The notes: generated from the sequence alone by a model not told the origin. Counted from the stretch's first letter, positions 34,239-44,758 are shown. The stretch: DNA of 64,000 bases from Prorocentrum cordatum (GCA_963575745.1 CAUYUJ010004747.1:92501-156500); one strand, 5' to 3'. Numbers and translations: made by a program.

Positions 34239-34994
34239 ATGCGCACAGCACCCGCAATGTGCGGCGAGCGCCCGTCGGTCTGGATCTTCGAGAAGAACTC
34301 CATCACAGGAGAGGAGGCACGAGGGTACACGCGCGTTTTCACGTCCCCGACGAGGAAGGATTGGGTGTTGGAGCAGAGGCGCCGCAAAGGCATGCTTGGC
34401 ACCGCGCTGTCCGAAGTGCCAGGGATATTTGGAGATCGCCATGAACTGGCCCTGGCCGCGATTAGCGGAAGCATGGTGGATGGCATGCTGGCGGTCCTGC
34501 AAGACGTCGGCAGGAACATCAATATCATTGGTCTGGAGACTGCGCAGACATTCGAGCGCGTGTCACGCCCCCATGGACACGACATCAAGAAGCTGAGCTT
34601 GACGAGGAGGCCGCGCGTGTCTGGCGCGGGGCATGGCGCCGCCGTCTGTGACGAGTCCTTGCATTGCAAGATTGCGCGCAAGGAGAGAGGAGATCCGACG
34701 GGGAAGCCCGCCATGGCCAGGCTGGGCACCTTTTCAGCTGACGTGGCTGAAGGTTCCGGCGTGAATATTATTGCTATCCTGGGTCTAAGGAGTATGTCCA
34801 ATAGATGGGCCATCGTGATCCTGAAGCAGGGGCACGAAAAGGTGACCATTCCAGGCTCTGAGATGCATGAGGTCCTCCTTGGGACAGGCGTCAGAATATT
34901 TGATATAGCGAAGACGCCATCGGGGCACCTGGCGATCAAGGTCGACGAGTGCGGGGTCGCAACGGAGGATACAGGCTCAATGGCAATCACTTAG
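34239..34994 (+). pseudogene. Retropepsin-like aspartic protease region, degenerate
   Basis: A 251-codon frame between the RING finger and the integrase, where a copia protease should be. Features that fit a retropepsin fold: RRPRVSGAGHG, the hydrophobic-hydrophobic-Gly word IAILGLRSM (about residue 182), and SGHLAIKVDEC near the end. The catalytic D-T/S-G is not seen; AAISGSMVDGM near 34460 may be its mutated remnant. My weight on this call rests on position plus the C-terminal pattern. An unrelated domain is possible. Confidence 0.4.
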
Positions 34995-35039
34995 ACGGCT
35001 TATCCTCGTTGCGAATATGTTCCGTCGCTCGTCAAGGAT

Positions 35040-37640
35040 GCAGCTGATGCAGAGTCAACAGCGGGGCAACCTGCATCGAGCAGCGCGGGGGCACCCGCTA
35101 CCAACGATACCCATACATATATGATGTCTCAGGACACCAAGGGCGTTTGCTTCTCCATCAATGAGGAGACGCTTGTTTTCACGATCCAGTCCTTGGTGAA
35201 CAACGCTCTGAAGACTTGGCATCGCAGGAACACGTCCTATCGGAATGTCGCTGCACCGGCCGATCAGGACGTCGCCTTGCGGAATTTGCAGGCGAAGGTG
35301 CATCGGGCCATATGCGAGTTGGGCAGCAAGTGGATGCCGCCCGACTCGATGGCAGGGGCACCTGCTGGAGTGAATGCAGGGGCACCTGCAGGAGCAGATG
35401 ATGCCGCTGAGAAGTCTGATAATTTCACTTCGAGCAGCGGTTCAGCAGCGCAGCGTGGCATGGGCATTTTGACGACCCCATCGCTTGAACATGAGTGACG
35501 GGGGCAGGCGCGTGCCACGGCCATTCGCGCTTGCTCCGACAGGCCGAACGCTAAGGTTCTGTCGTCAGGCGCGGCGAAATTTGCATGCTTTTCCCAGGCG
35601 CCGGCTGTGCGCGCCAGGGACATTGGCGAGCCCGGCTGCGAGGTCGCCAGAGACAGCGGTGGGCCTGGCTTTGTGGCCGCCGCAGCACATGAACGCTCAT
35701 CGCATCATACTCATTCTCGGGCGCTCGCTATCGAAGACATACGAACAGCTTGCACTGAACTCCGAGCTCGTGGATATATGTGTGACCGCATCACGTATGC
35801 AGAGGTTATGACCTCTACAGGTGCACAGTATTTGGGTGGATTTCTCTCGGGGGATTACCCACTACCGCGGGCGGCAACGCCCGCTGACTGGCACTTACGG
35901 TTGCCTGGAAAGCGGGCGGGACCACATTGTCAACGTATCCAAAATCGGACGACCAAAGCTCGGGCGGTACGTATGTTTATAGTATTTGTGGGACCTCCAG
36001 GTTACTTCTGGCAGCAGGGTCCCGTACGAGATGCTCTTGAAGATTTAAGCTTGCAGGTCATGCGCATGCGATGTTGCCACTTCGGTTTGAAGTTTGACCG
36101 TTCAAGTAAACTGCCTAGCGGATCCTGTTCTGGAGGTGGCAACCACCTACGCGCGCATCCCAAGTAACTTGTGGAGATGCACATGCCAATATGCAGGGAA
36201 ACCCGCACAACTTGCTGAACATGAGCTGGATTGGCATGGTCAAGGCGCTCAGAGGGCAGAACGGCGCAACAAAACACTTGCTATCGTGACTGCAAGGATG
36301 ATTGACCACATAGATTTGCAAACAAAAACATTGAGAATACATGCAAGTGCTGTGCACCGTAGCATCCAAGCAAGAGTGAATAAAGGAGCTCGAACATACG
36401 TTCAATCATCTAAGAATGGCACTGAATCGGACCATGTCGTGAGAAGGGTAGCGGTGAATCTTGACGACAATACTGTTATACAAGATATCAAGCTTCAGGA
36501 CCAGCCTGTCGGATGCAATTACAATGCGCCGTTACCAAATGGCGCGGCAAATATTCGTGCTCGACTGCAGGGAAACGCCGGCGCCGGCTCTTATCGGACA
36601 GGAGGACCAGCGACCGCGCCCAAGGCGGGTTGCGTTCGTCGGTGACGATCGCCCCCCCCCCCCCCTTCGTTTGAGCGTGGCCGCATGCTCCCCTCCAGTG
36701 CTCGAATTTCCGATTTCCGAATTTCCGACATTCAGTTCGACCGACACAGAACAACAAACAGCATTACCAACACATGCCCGGATCAAACAAAAGGAAAAGC
36801 AGCAAGCCGACAAAGAAGCGGGCATCAAGCCATGCAATATACCTAAAGTAGTCGAAGATGGCAAGACGATTGCGGCGACGTCCTAAGAGGTCTCGGACGT
36901 GGTGTTTACTCCACCGACGTCCCCCTTCGCTCCGATACTAAAAGGGATGACGAAGAGGAAACCTTCACCGCGTTACCTACGGGTCCACCTGCGGATGCAC
37001 TTGGTTCTCCATAATTCCGACCCTGTGTTACGGACGACACAACAAGGTCCGTGCGTTGGAACTGCGTGGAGGAAGCGGGGGAACGTCGCAGTTCGCATTC
37101 AGCCGAGGTTTGTCCCCAGCAGGAAACTTCGACAAACGCTTATATGTTGACCTTGGCAACAAGGACGTCCAGGATGCGGTGATGCATTCTTTAGACGTCT
37201 GTTTCGTCCATGTTATTTGATTACCGCGTAATTGCAGAACGACTTCTTTCTTACTAAAATACCCAAGTCAACTACGACACGCGGCATGGACACCCTGAGG
37301 AAGACTTTCCACATATCAAGTTTTGTGGGAAAATTGCCATCGTCAAAATGATCTTCGACGGTGTTACTTACGAGAACAACCAGTGGATACTTGGGTGGAC
37401 CAAATACCGCCATGGACAACAGCGGCCAAGGGCAAGGGCACTTGCGACGTCATTCTGGATCAATGGACTACTGGTCCACGTGACTCCCATGGGGTGTTGA
37501 TGCGGAAGCCTACAGAGATAATCGCCAATCGCTGTCTCTTACTTGCACCTTTTGAACGGAGGCGATGTACTGGTCATCATCAACATACCTCGGAGCGCAA
37601 TAGAGAATTATCCCTGGCTGCGCAATTTACTTAAAGATGC
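35040..37640 (+). pseudogene. LTR element region between protease-like and zinc-binding parts
   Basis: Coding-like frames: 35061-35498 (four in-frame AGxPA hairpins at 35061, 35085, 35352, 35376), 35607-36167 (FIVFVGPPGYFWQQGP, LSLQVMRMRCCHFGLKFDRS), 36094-36645 (WRCTCQYAGKPAQLAEHELD, DHVVRRVAVNLDDNTVIQD), 36648-36886, 36899-37150 and 37323-37634 (DVILDQWTTGPRDSHGVLMR). The mixed composition and lack of repeats suggest real decayed protein of about 700-800 residues. I do not recognise any fold. The 14-C run at 36652-36665 lies at a frame change. Confidence 0.45.
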
Positions 37641-37655
37641 AGCCCCTTTTTTTAG

Positions 37656-38228
37656 ATGCAGTTCAGGTCGCGCACGATTTATTCCTTGTTAACCGCGATC
37701 CTTTCTACGGCCACCCTCTCAGCCGTTCCTACTAGAAACGCACGGGGGTTTGACTTGGATGACCCAACTGTCCCTCGACAACCCGACGGGTCGATTATGA
37801 TGGAGTGCCCCGCGTGTGCAGATAATGTGAACATGCGTCCCCCCTCGCGCGACAGAGACCCCAAACGATGCAGGTGGTGCGACGAGGAGGATTACCATTG
37901 GAAATATCCCAGCTGCAAGAAGAACTACGGCCAGAATAAGCCCGGTCACCTACGCTTACCTGGCAAATGCAAGTTTGCCAAACCCTGGAAGCTGCCCGAC
38001 AGCCGCGGACAGGCACCGCAGGCTCCCGCCGAATCGGCAGCGCCACCACCCGAGGCACAGGCCGCACCACCACTTGTGCGGCCACGAGCGCCAAGACCTG
38101 GCCCCTGGGCTGGCCCCACAGCTGGCGCCAGCAGCCATGACACTACAGTAGGCAGACCTGCTGCTGAACCTGCTGCGGGGCAACCTGCCTCGAATGGATC
38201 TGGTAGCTCGGGCCGACAGCTGGGGTGA
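37656..38228 (+). pseudogene. Cys-rich zinc-binding region before the integrase
   Basis: Frame of 190 codons. ECPACADNVNMRPP, CRWCDEEDYHWKYPSCKKN and GKCKFAKPW supply C-x2-C, C-x2-C and C pairs compatible with a small zinc ribbon. A Pro/Ala-rich tail holds an in-frame AGQPA hairpin (38175). In copia elements a nucleic-acid-binding zinc knuckle belongs to gag; here a zinc-binding part lies just ahead of the integrase zinc domain. Exact class unknown. Confidence 0.45.
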
Positions 38229-39424
38229 TATCCACCTCCACCACCGCCTGCGGGCAACCCTGCTGCACGCCCACGACTCCCAGACTGGTCACGGTTCGAT
38301 GTCCTAACCAGCCTACAGAACTTACGAAGCCTCGACCCAGGCGTGGTAACGCGCGAGTTGCGGAAACTACACTTGCGATGGTTCCATGCGCAAGAGCTTA
38401 AAACGATACTCATCTTAACCAAAGTTGGTCTGGACAGCGTCAGGCTCAACCTGATCAAAGGCGTTTGCGACGCATGTCGGGGGCGCAGAGCTTGGGGTGA
38501 GTCGGGGCATGCCGTTGTGTCATCCACTGCGCCATTTGGCAAGTTCAACGAAGAAGTCGAATGCGACCGTATGTTCTACAAACAGGACCATACGATATTT
38601 CACATCATTGATCGATGTATTCGGTATGCTACTGGCATGGAAATACCAGATAAAGCAATGGCAAGTATCTTAGATGCGTATCATCAGTGCTGGACGAAGT
38701 CCGGATGTGCTAAGGTATTCTTACTCCGATGGGGGGGGGGGGGGGGGGCGCCCTCCACATCGACGCTGCAGGGGCGGCCCCCAAGGCAAAAGGCACTGAG
38801 CTGAGGATACGTGCGCGTGGACAAAACGCTACGACAAGTGAAGCCAGAAGTGGCACATTACGCCATCTACTTCATGTCATGGAAACTGATATCAAAAGGT
38901 TGAGCATACCTGTTGTGTGCACACGACTACTGCACGAAGCCCTGTTTGCCGCCAATGCACTCACCGTCTACAATGAGGTGTCTCCATATAACTCTCTGTT
39001 TGGACGACAGCTGGCAATGCTTCCTGACCTGTCTGTTCTGGATCACGAAACGCCGACAGAGACGTCGGATCATTCTCGGGAACAGGTGGTACGCTGGGTA
39101 TGCCTTGAAGCTATCGCACAGGCTATTGCAGTAGCCATGGCCAATCGGGCACTACGTACTAAGACAATAATTACAGGTCAGCATTACTACGATGAAGGAG
39201 ATTTGGCGGACTATCATCATCCCACAACTACGAAGCACGACTGGGGAGGCTGGAGTGGCCCGTTCCCGTATGAACGGAATGATCCCGACAGGGGTCAAGT
39301 TATCATTCGGGTGGGAGATCGCGATGTACAAATCCAATCTGGCTACGCACGACATTCACTTTTCATCGAAGTTTTGATAGCCAGGAGCTTTTCTTTGACA
39401 ACGCTGCGCTGCGGACGGTGTTGA
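38229..39424 (+). pseudogene. Integrase (HHCC zinc domain and rve core), frameshifted
   Basis: Inserts the cDNA copy into the genome. The HHCC domain is visible: KLHLRWFHAQE (H-x4-H, about 38362) and, 26 residues on, CDAC (38470). The catalytic core starts with EVECDRMFY (first Asp, about 38567) and HIIDRCIRYATGMEIPDKAM. The expected second-Asp block falls at an 18-G run (38731-38748), where the frame breaks. Downstream the core resumes: ARGQNATTSEARSGTLRHLL (likely catalytic Glu region, about 38816) and YNEVSPYNSLFGRQLAMLPD (about 38970), the typical end of a copia integrase. The order before reverse transcriptase sets the element as Ty1/copia. Confidence 0.75.
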
Positions 39425-40018
39425 CATGTGTTACCAGTCTACCTGCGGGGAGACCTGCTATGACATTTGGCGATGCCCCGGCCGAGAAAGAAACGCTTCA
39501 GAGCACCAGTGCGAGCCGACTATTCCCCACATGCACATTTAGCGCTACAGTGCCTTATCAGAAGCTTCTTCCGCATCGACAAAGTAGTTTCTGTTGGGTT
39601 GGCTAAGTGTATTCACGAGCTACCTCTGGTGGCTTATGCTGTCAGTTGCACATTAGTACATTATGACAACGGCGTGAATCCAGGTTCCCATTATTGTGAA
39701 GCAGAAGGCAGTGCTCTGAATCTTCACGATAACTGGGTCAGCACACTCGAGAATCAGTCAGTGCCCAAAAGCCACTAAACCTCAAGCGGGCTTCGACCAA
39801 GATATGGCGATGCTTTAAGAACTGGCGGACATATCGGCACAGGGTGATAATGCCAGAGAGGCCCCAGAAGCCGAATCACGAACCACCGCAGGAGGATGGG
39901 CGGCTTCCCACGGTCCATGAGGAATCAGAAGCGGACTTCGAGGCGCATATTATGGAGGTGGGGTGCACAGGATTATGCGAAGAAAGGGAACTATTGGTGA
40001 CAACTCCATTGAATTGAC
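39418..40018 (+). pseudogene. LTR element segment between integrase and reverse transcriptase
   Basis: Short frames 39418-39606 and 39600-39778 with natural composition (KCIHELPLVAYAVSCTLVHY). An in-frame hairpin at 39445 encodes AGRPA with a GAGA loop. The 39780-40018 part has no convincing frame. The C-terminal integrase tail is expected here. Confidence 0.45.
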
Positions 40019-40039
40019 CCGTACACTGTACCCACGCAT

Positions 40040-41337
40040 GTGATCACCGAGAACAGTGCGCTGGTCACGGTCGCTGATGAACCGCGGGGGCGCCTGTCTA
40101 AGTGGGGTTACCCGCGCGACTCCGACATTGATGAGACGTATCATGTCCCGCTATGCTTCGCGGTCGACGACCGCAGTTACGGATTGGGCTCGGACGAAAA
40201 TGGTCAATATGTCGAACTTTGCTTCGCTGCAGAAATGTCGAAGGTGGTCGTATTCGAAAAGCAGCGCGGGATATTGGATGTCGACCGTGTAGCCACCACG
40301 CGAGTATATGTCACCGCCGCCGCAAAACGAGCTGCGGTTGCCAGGGAAGACGACCTTCTCGCGAAGGTCGACATTCAGGCGAATCCGGAGAAAGTATCAA
40401 AAGCCCTATTGGCTGAACTCAAGGCATGGTTTGACAACGAGTGTTTCCAGATGTAAGATATATCTGAAGCGTCGAACATCGCGACTTCGAGCTTCGCATA
40501 TAAGTGCAAGTTCGCGAAGAGGGAGAAGGGTGAGATGGAGCGCGCCATCAGACTGCCGGGTACTTCCGGGGCCCATGGACCTCGAGGCTCTCGACGCGGA
40601 AACCCTTCCAGGAACAGCGCGGCAGCCAAGCCAGAGATTTTTCGCAGGCGCGGCAGCGCGCAAGAAGCAATGGATCATTGCCCCCCTTGACAGCACCATG
40701 GCTTTCCTGAAGGGGCTAACCTACCAGGAACTTGCTGAGGCAACTTGTGAGAAGGAACGCGTGGTGCGCTTTACCATGCCACCTGGATCGGCAACGGCGT
40801 TTCGATCCCATCCAGGATTCGAGCACTACGACGAGTCGAAGCACTGCCTCCAGCGCCTCAAGCCAGGCGCACGCACCCGGAGCTTTCTTATTGAAGCCCA
40901 GAAGGGCCGCGAGAGGTTTTGGTTTCCGACCCGCGTCTTACGACGAGGAGTTCGAGACGAGCAGTAACCTGCTCACGACCAAACAAGTCGATGATAGTTG
41001 TATGGCCCGCACTGAGGACACCATTGACAGGCGTGCCAAGTGCGGTGGGGTGGGGTGGTGGTGGTGGGGGTGGGGGGGGGGGGGGGGGGGCAATTTTGGC
41101 ACGTGCAAACTCAACAATCATACATGTCCCAAGTGTGCTGCGAGGTACGCAAAGGACGGGGGCGGTAATGTTACACTGGGCCAACAGCTCCGTCCTACAC
41201 AACATCCTGAACTCACGCACAACATCCTGAACTCACAGGCGCAGACGCTGACGCCAAAGCATCCCAGATGGTTGCTGACATACTCGTCAGCCTCAGAGGC
41301 GCGTTGGCTTACGCATAAGTCGCACAAGTGTGGTTGA
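40040..41337 (+). pseudogene. Reverse transcriptase (RVT_2 type), several frameshifts
   Basis: Copies element RNA into DNA. N-terminal part 40040-40456: EKVSKALLAELKAWFDNECF, the usual lead-in of the copia polymerase. After a frame change, PLDSTMAFLKGLTYQELAEA (about 40681) holds the first catalytic Asp, in the place of the copia D-x-x-x-AFLxG block. HCLQRLKPG lies at about 40845. The catalytic box reads TTKQVDDSCMA with Val-Asp-Asp at 40987-40995; the usual residue before VDD is Tyr. A 19-G run at 41072-41090 and a 19-bp direct duplication near 41200-41238 interrupt the C-terminal part (TCKLNNHTCPKCAARYAKDG). Confidence 0.7.
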
Positions 41338-41374
41338 TGGTGTATGTGGTCTCTCTACAACGTGTCCAATAAAG

Positions 41375-42063
41375 ACCAGTATGCGATTGCGACGACTGAA
41401 CGCGATTTCCAGGAAATTGCAGGCCTGCGCTAAGAAGATCATATTTCAGTCGATGACTCCAACGGTCGAAGTTGACCTGCACAGCGACTCCGACTATCGA
41501 CGCCTGCGTAGAGATGCCGATGCAGATGTCAAGCGGCTACGGCGTTCGCGGTGCAAATCTGCTACCCAAGTCGTCCACTTGATCGATGCGCACTGCAATT
41601 CTCACCGCTTGCAGGTCCGCTCAAGCTACTCAGCAGAAACACCTGCAGCAGCCAACAACTTGGAGGACTGCTATCCCACGATCGTGCCTCTGCAAGAGCT
41701 CCATCCAGGTCCACAGACCCACTCAGTTGCAAGACATACGGGAGTTGGGTGGCCTGAGCATTAAGGTTTGACCATAGATGCAGAACATGTTTTCAACTCT
41801 TGTCAAGCTAAGACCTGAAGAAGCCGACTTGGTGTACTCTTTTGGGACACATCAGTTTGATACGACAGATGATGGAGCGAGGAATCGTGCATAGCATTCA
41901 GTGGTGCGACACTCGCGACATGACCGCGGACGGTCACACAAAGGGGAGCATTGACAGAGATACGCTCCTACAGGTCATGGGAGGCACGCGATCCTTCAAG
42001 CATGGCTTAAAACGTCATGCTCCTTATCGGGCTGGCCAGACAACTTCGTCTGAGGCCGCCTGA
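41375..42063 (+). pseudogene. RNase H of the LTR element, frameshifted
   Basis: Degrades RNA in the RNA-DNA hybrid. The start PTVEVDLHSDSDYRRLRRDA (about 41458) holds the first acidic residue (copia 'DSD' block). VVHLIDAHCNSHRLQVRSSY follows at about 41570. The C-terminal frame at 41842 has GIVHSIQWCDTRDMTADGHT (about 41881), matching the copia block with the last catalytic Asp and 'ADGxTK'. At least two frame changes lie between. A perfect GCAAG-GCAA-CTTGC hairpin lies just downstream (42093-42106). Confidence 0.7.
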
Positions 42064-42219
42064 GGAGCAATCGCATGCACAGCAATGAATTCGCAAGGCA
42101 ACTTGCTTGCGGGCCCGCCTTGTTACGGGCCCGCCTTCTGCTGCCGTTTATGTATATAGTGTTTGCTGTTTTGGGCGCGGCGGACTCACGCTTGCATTCC
42201 TTCCCCCCCGACTCTAAAG

Positions 42220-42484
42220 TGAGTTGGGACAAGGGCGAGAGATAGCGAACGTTTGTCCGCGGCCGTTTTTGTTCAAGCGGCCGGCCGCCGACATATGATT
42301 AGGCCGCATTGCGAGGTATGTTGCTTGCGCTCGAGACCGGAAACATCCTTCGCTTGAGATGGCCCGTCGCTCCCGCGACGATCTCCTCCGACTGGGACTA
42401 TCGCTGCTACGTTATAACAAGGAGCTGGAGCTGCGCTTCGCCTAAGGCGAAGTTTCTGGACGGGCCTACCAGCCCCCTTCGAAC
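42220..42484 (+). repeat. 3' LTR
   Basis: Begins TGAGTTGGGACAAGGGCG, ends about CCCCCTTCGAAC, and aligns end to end with 26894-27153 with about 30 differences and small gaps. The two LTR palindromes are preserved in both copies. The preceding sequence (CCTTCCCCCCCGACTCTAAAG) is pyrimidine-rich, not the expected purine tract. Confidence 0.85.
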
Positions 42485-42639
42485 TGAGGAAGGGTGATGG
42501 AGGAGGGTGTTTGTCTTTCTTTTACTCCTTCTCCATTCTTCCTTCCTCGCCCTTCTTCCATCATCCCTCATTGCTCAGTATTCCTCGTCGCTTCCACCGG
42601 GGAAAGAGAGAGAGCGTGACGAGGATGAGGAGCAGCAGG

Positions 42640-42841
42640 AACAACCTGAGCAGCATCAGGAGGATATCGTGGATAACGAGGAGGAGGAGGAGGAGGAGGA
42701 GGAGGAGGAGGAGGAGGAGGAGGAGGAGGAGGAGCAGCGGCAGCAGTAGCTGCAGCAGGGGCAGGCGGAAAGGGATTTGAAGGGAATGGGGATGAGAATG
42801 GTCAGTTCGCGAAGCGAAAAAAGAGAGGGATGAGAAGGGAA

Positions 42842-42872
<31 letters not shown>

Positions 42873-42912
42873 GAGGAGGAGGAGGAGGAGGAGGAGGAGG
42901 AGGAGGAGGAGA
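42640..42912 (+). repeat. Two GGA tracts
   Basis: Nearly pure GGA runs at about 42679-42735 and 42847-42912 separated by about 110 bp. Frames through them are Glu, Arg or Gly runs. Confidence 0.9.
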
Positions 42913-42984
42913 AGGAGGCGGGGAGGAGGAATATGTGGAGGAGGGGTAGGATTTCAAACTGCAGGAAAATACTGGGAGCGGAGG

Positions 42985-43354
42985 AATGTTGATGTTGATG
43001 TTGCTGAGAAAGATGATAGTCATGGTGATGGCGATGGCGATGGCGACGATGGTGATGCTGCTGCTGATGATGATACTGCTGATGATGAGGATGAAGAGGA
43101 GGATGAGGATGATGATACTGCCGCTGCTGCTGATGCTGATGATGATACTGATGGTGGTGGTAGTTGAACCGCGGATGATGCGGATGGTATGGATGAATAG
43201 GATGATGATGATGATGATGATGGTGGTGATGGTGATGATGCTGATGACGATGATGATGATGATGGTGCTGATGACGATGTCAGTGATGGTGATGATGTTG
43301 TCGATGTCGATGCTGGTGCTGATGAGCATTGTGTTGATGCTTATGCTGCTAATA

Positions 43355-43405
<51 letters not shown>

Positions 43406-43406
43406 C

Positions 43407-43450
<44 letters not shown>

Positions 43451-43600
43451 CTGATGATGATGATGATGATGATGATGATGCTGATGATGCTGCTGATGAT
43501 GATGATGATGTCGATGCTGATGATGATCATTCATGTGCATGGCGATAATACTGTTGATGCAGCTGTTGCTGCCGATGATGGTGACGACGACGACGACGAC

Positions 43601-43632
<32 letters not shown>

Positions 43633-43740
43633 CGATGCTGATGATGATGATGATGATGATGATGATGCTGGTCGTAGTGAAGATGATGCTGTTCCTGTTG
43701 GTGATTGTGATGATGATGCTGCTGATGATGTGTATGTCGC

Positions 43741-43811
<71 letters not shown>

Positions 43812-44020
43812 CCGATGGGGGGTGGCGATGGTGATACCCACATTGATGATGGCGATGTCGATGATCATGTTTTCCGCGGTGATGGTGATGGTGATGTGAT
43901 GGTGTTGTTGTTGTTGCCGCCGCTGCTGCTGATTATGATGATGCTGCTGATGATGATGACGACTATGGCGATGATGCTGACGATGCTGATGAAGATTAGT
44001 ATGATGATAGTGCTGATGAT
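42985..44020 (+). repeat. About 1 kb of GAT-based repeat
   Basis: GAT units with GCT, GGT, GTC and GAC interruptions, purest at 43355-43460 and 43741-43812. It yields Met, Asp, His or Ile runs in different frames. It is the longest single trinucleotide tract in the window. Confidence 0.95.
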
Positions 44021-44640
44021 GAGACGAGGAGGAGGCAATCATTTCGGTTCCAGGAGCAGGACAGGCCTCCGTTGGGCGGCGAACGCGGTGGCCCCAGCAG
44101 GAAACGGAAGGACGAAGAGGAGGAGGTGGCGTATGTTGAGGATAAGTGAGAGGAGATGGATGGGGAGAGGAAGTGGATGAGGAGGGCGAGTGGAGGGGGG
44201 AGAGGGAGATCGATGACACTTTGTAGGAGTGGGTGCAGTAGTGGGGGCAAGAGGGGGAGAACGAGAAAGACGAGGAGGAGGAGGTGGAGGAGGAAGATAA
44301 GGAGCACGAGGCGGGGGAGCTGGAGGAACAGGACGAGGGGGAGGAGGCGTATGAGGAGGAGCAGCAGCCCGGGGGACGGAGCGGAGCGAGAGGGAAAGTC
44401 TGTCTGCCCGACTGTCTTGCCTGGGCGCGAGGCCCTTGCCATCGCGAAGAGCAAGGCTGACCCGAAGGCGGGCCGCGCCTTCCGTGAAGGACGAGGGAGG
44501 AGGGCACAGGCTGGAAGGCTAATGCAAACGCTAACATGTAGTTCGTGGATCAGCGACTGGTCCCATTCCCATGCAACGTGGACGCGCCCAGTCGCCAAAT
44601 TGGCGCCATTGGCTTCATGCTCTGGGGGGTACGTCCCCCG
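44021..44640. other. Purine-rich and mixed DNA, no gene
   Basis: GGA-rich at 44040-44370, then mixed DNA. Open frames on both strands are compositionally biased. No feature is supported. Confidence 0.5.
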
Positions 44641-44649
44641 ATCATCCGT

Positions 44650-44675
44650 GGATCTGGCGCCCACGCGCCAGATCC
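44650..44675. repeat. Perfect 11-bp hairpin
   Basis: GGATCTGGCGC (44650-44660), loop CCAC, then the exact reverse complement GCGCCAGATCC (44665-44675). Another palindrome, GGGGG-TACGT-CCCCC, lies about 20 bp upstream (44625-44639). As a free RNA it could resemble a terminator stem, but no T-run follows and the context is eukaryotic. Confidence 0.6.
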
Positions 44676-44758
44676 CCGAAGGGTGGGCGGCGCATCTATT
44701 TCTTGGATGTTTGCTCAACGTATTGCACATCGATCGTGTGCGCGACCTCGAGTGTCCG

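Larger units (their letters stand above)
27295..42106 (+). repeat. Dispersed 14-bp hairpin family inside the LTR element
   Basis: Short palindromes, mostly 14-mers with a 5-bp stem and 4-base loop. GCGGG-GCAA-CCCGC at 30074, 30800, 33313. GCGGG-GCAA-CCTGC (one G-T pair) at 29124, 35061, 38175. GCAGG-GCAA-CCTGC at 28223, 32259. GCAGG-GGCA-CCTGC at 33939, 35352, 35376. GCGGG-GGCA-CCCGC at 35085. GCGGG-GAGA-CCTGC at 39445. GCAAG-GGCA-CTTGC at 27295, 37432. GCAAG-GCAA-CTTGC at 42093. Weaker or 4-bp-stem copies: 28398, 28788, 29193, 30415, 31937, 34699, 36193, 38250, 40084. Main-type copies inside open frames start in codon phase and encode Ala-Gly-x-Pro-Ala/Val. I noticed only chance-like look-alikes elsewhere in the window. 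Confidence 0.75.
26894..42484 (+). mobile_element. Ty1/copia-type LTR retrotransposon, 15.6 kb, decayed
   Basis: Two related ~262-bp direct repeats bound a long interior with a primer-binding site next to the left one. Coding remnants run gag-like, RING finger, protease-like, integrase, reverse transcriptase, RNase H on the plus strand. Integrase before reverse transcriptase is the Ty1/copia order. Many frameshifts and stops show an old dead copy. It is far longer than the usual 5-6 kb copia element because about 10 kb precede the integrase. A possible 5-bp target duplication, TGAAG (26889-26893) and TGAGG (42485-42489), has one mismatch. No clear polypurine tract is seen before the right LTR. 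Confidence 0.85.

Noticed and set aside
43527-44537. 336-codon minus frame
   Set aside because: His runs from the GAT tract plus CT-rich sequence.
44650-44675. Perfect hairpin as a transcription terminator
   Set aside because: No T-run follows, no gene precedes it, and the genome is eukaryotic.
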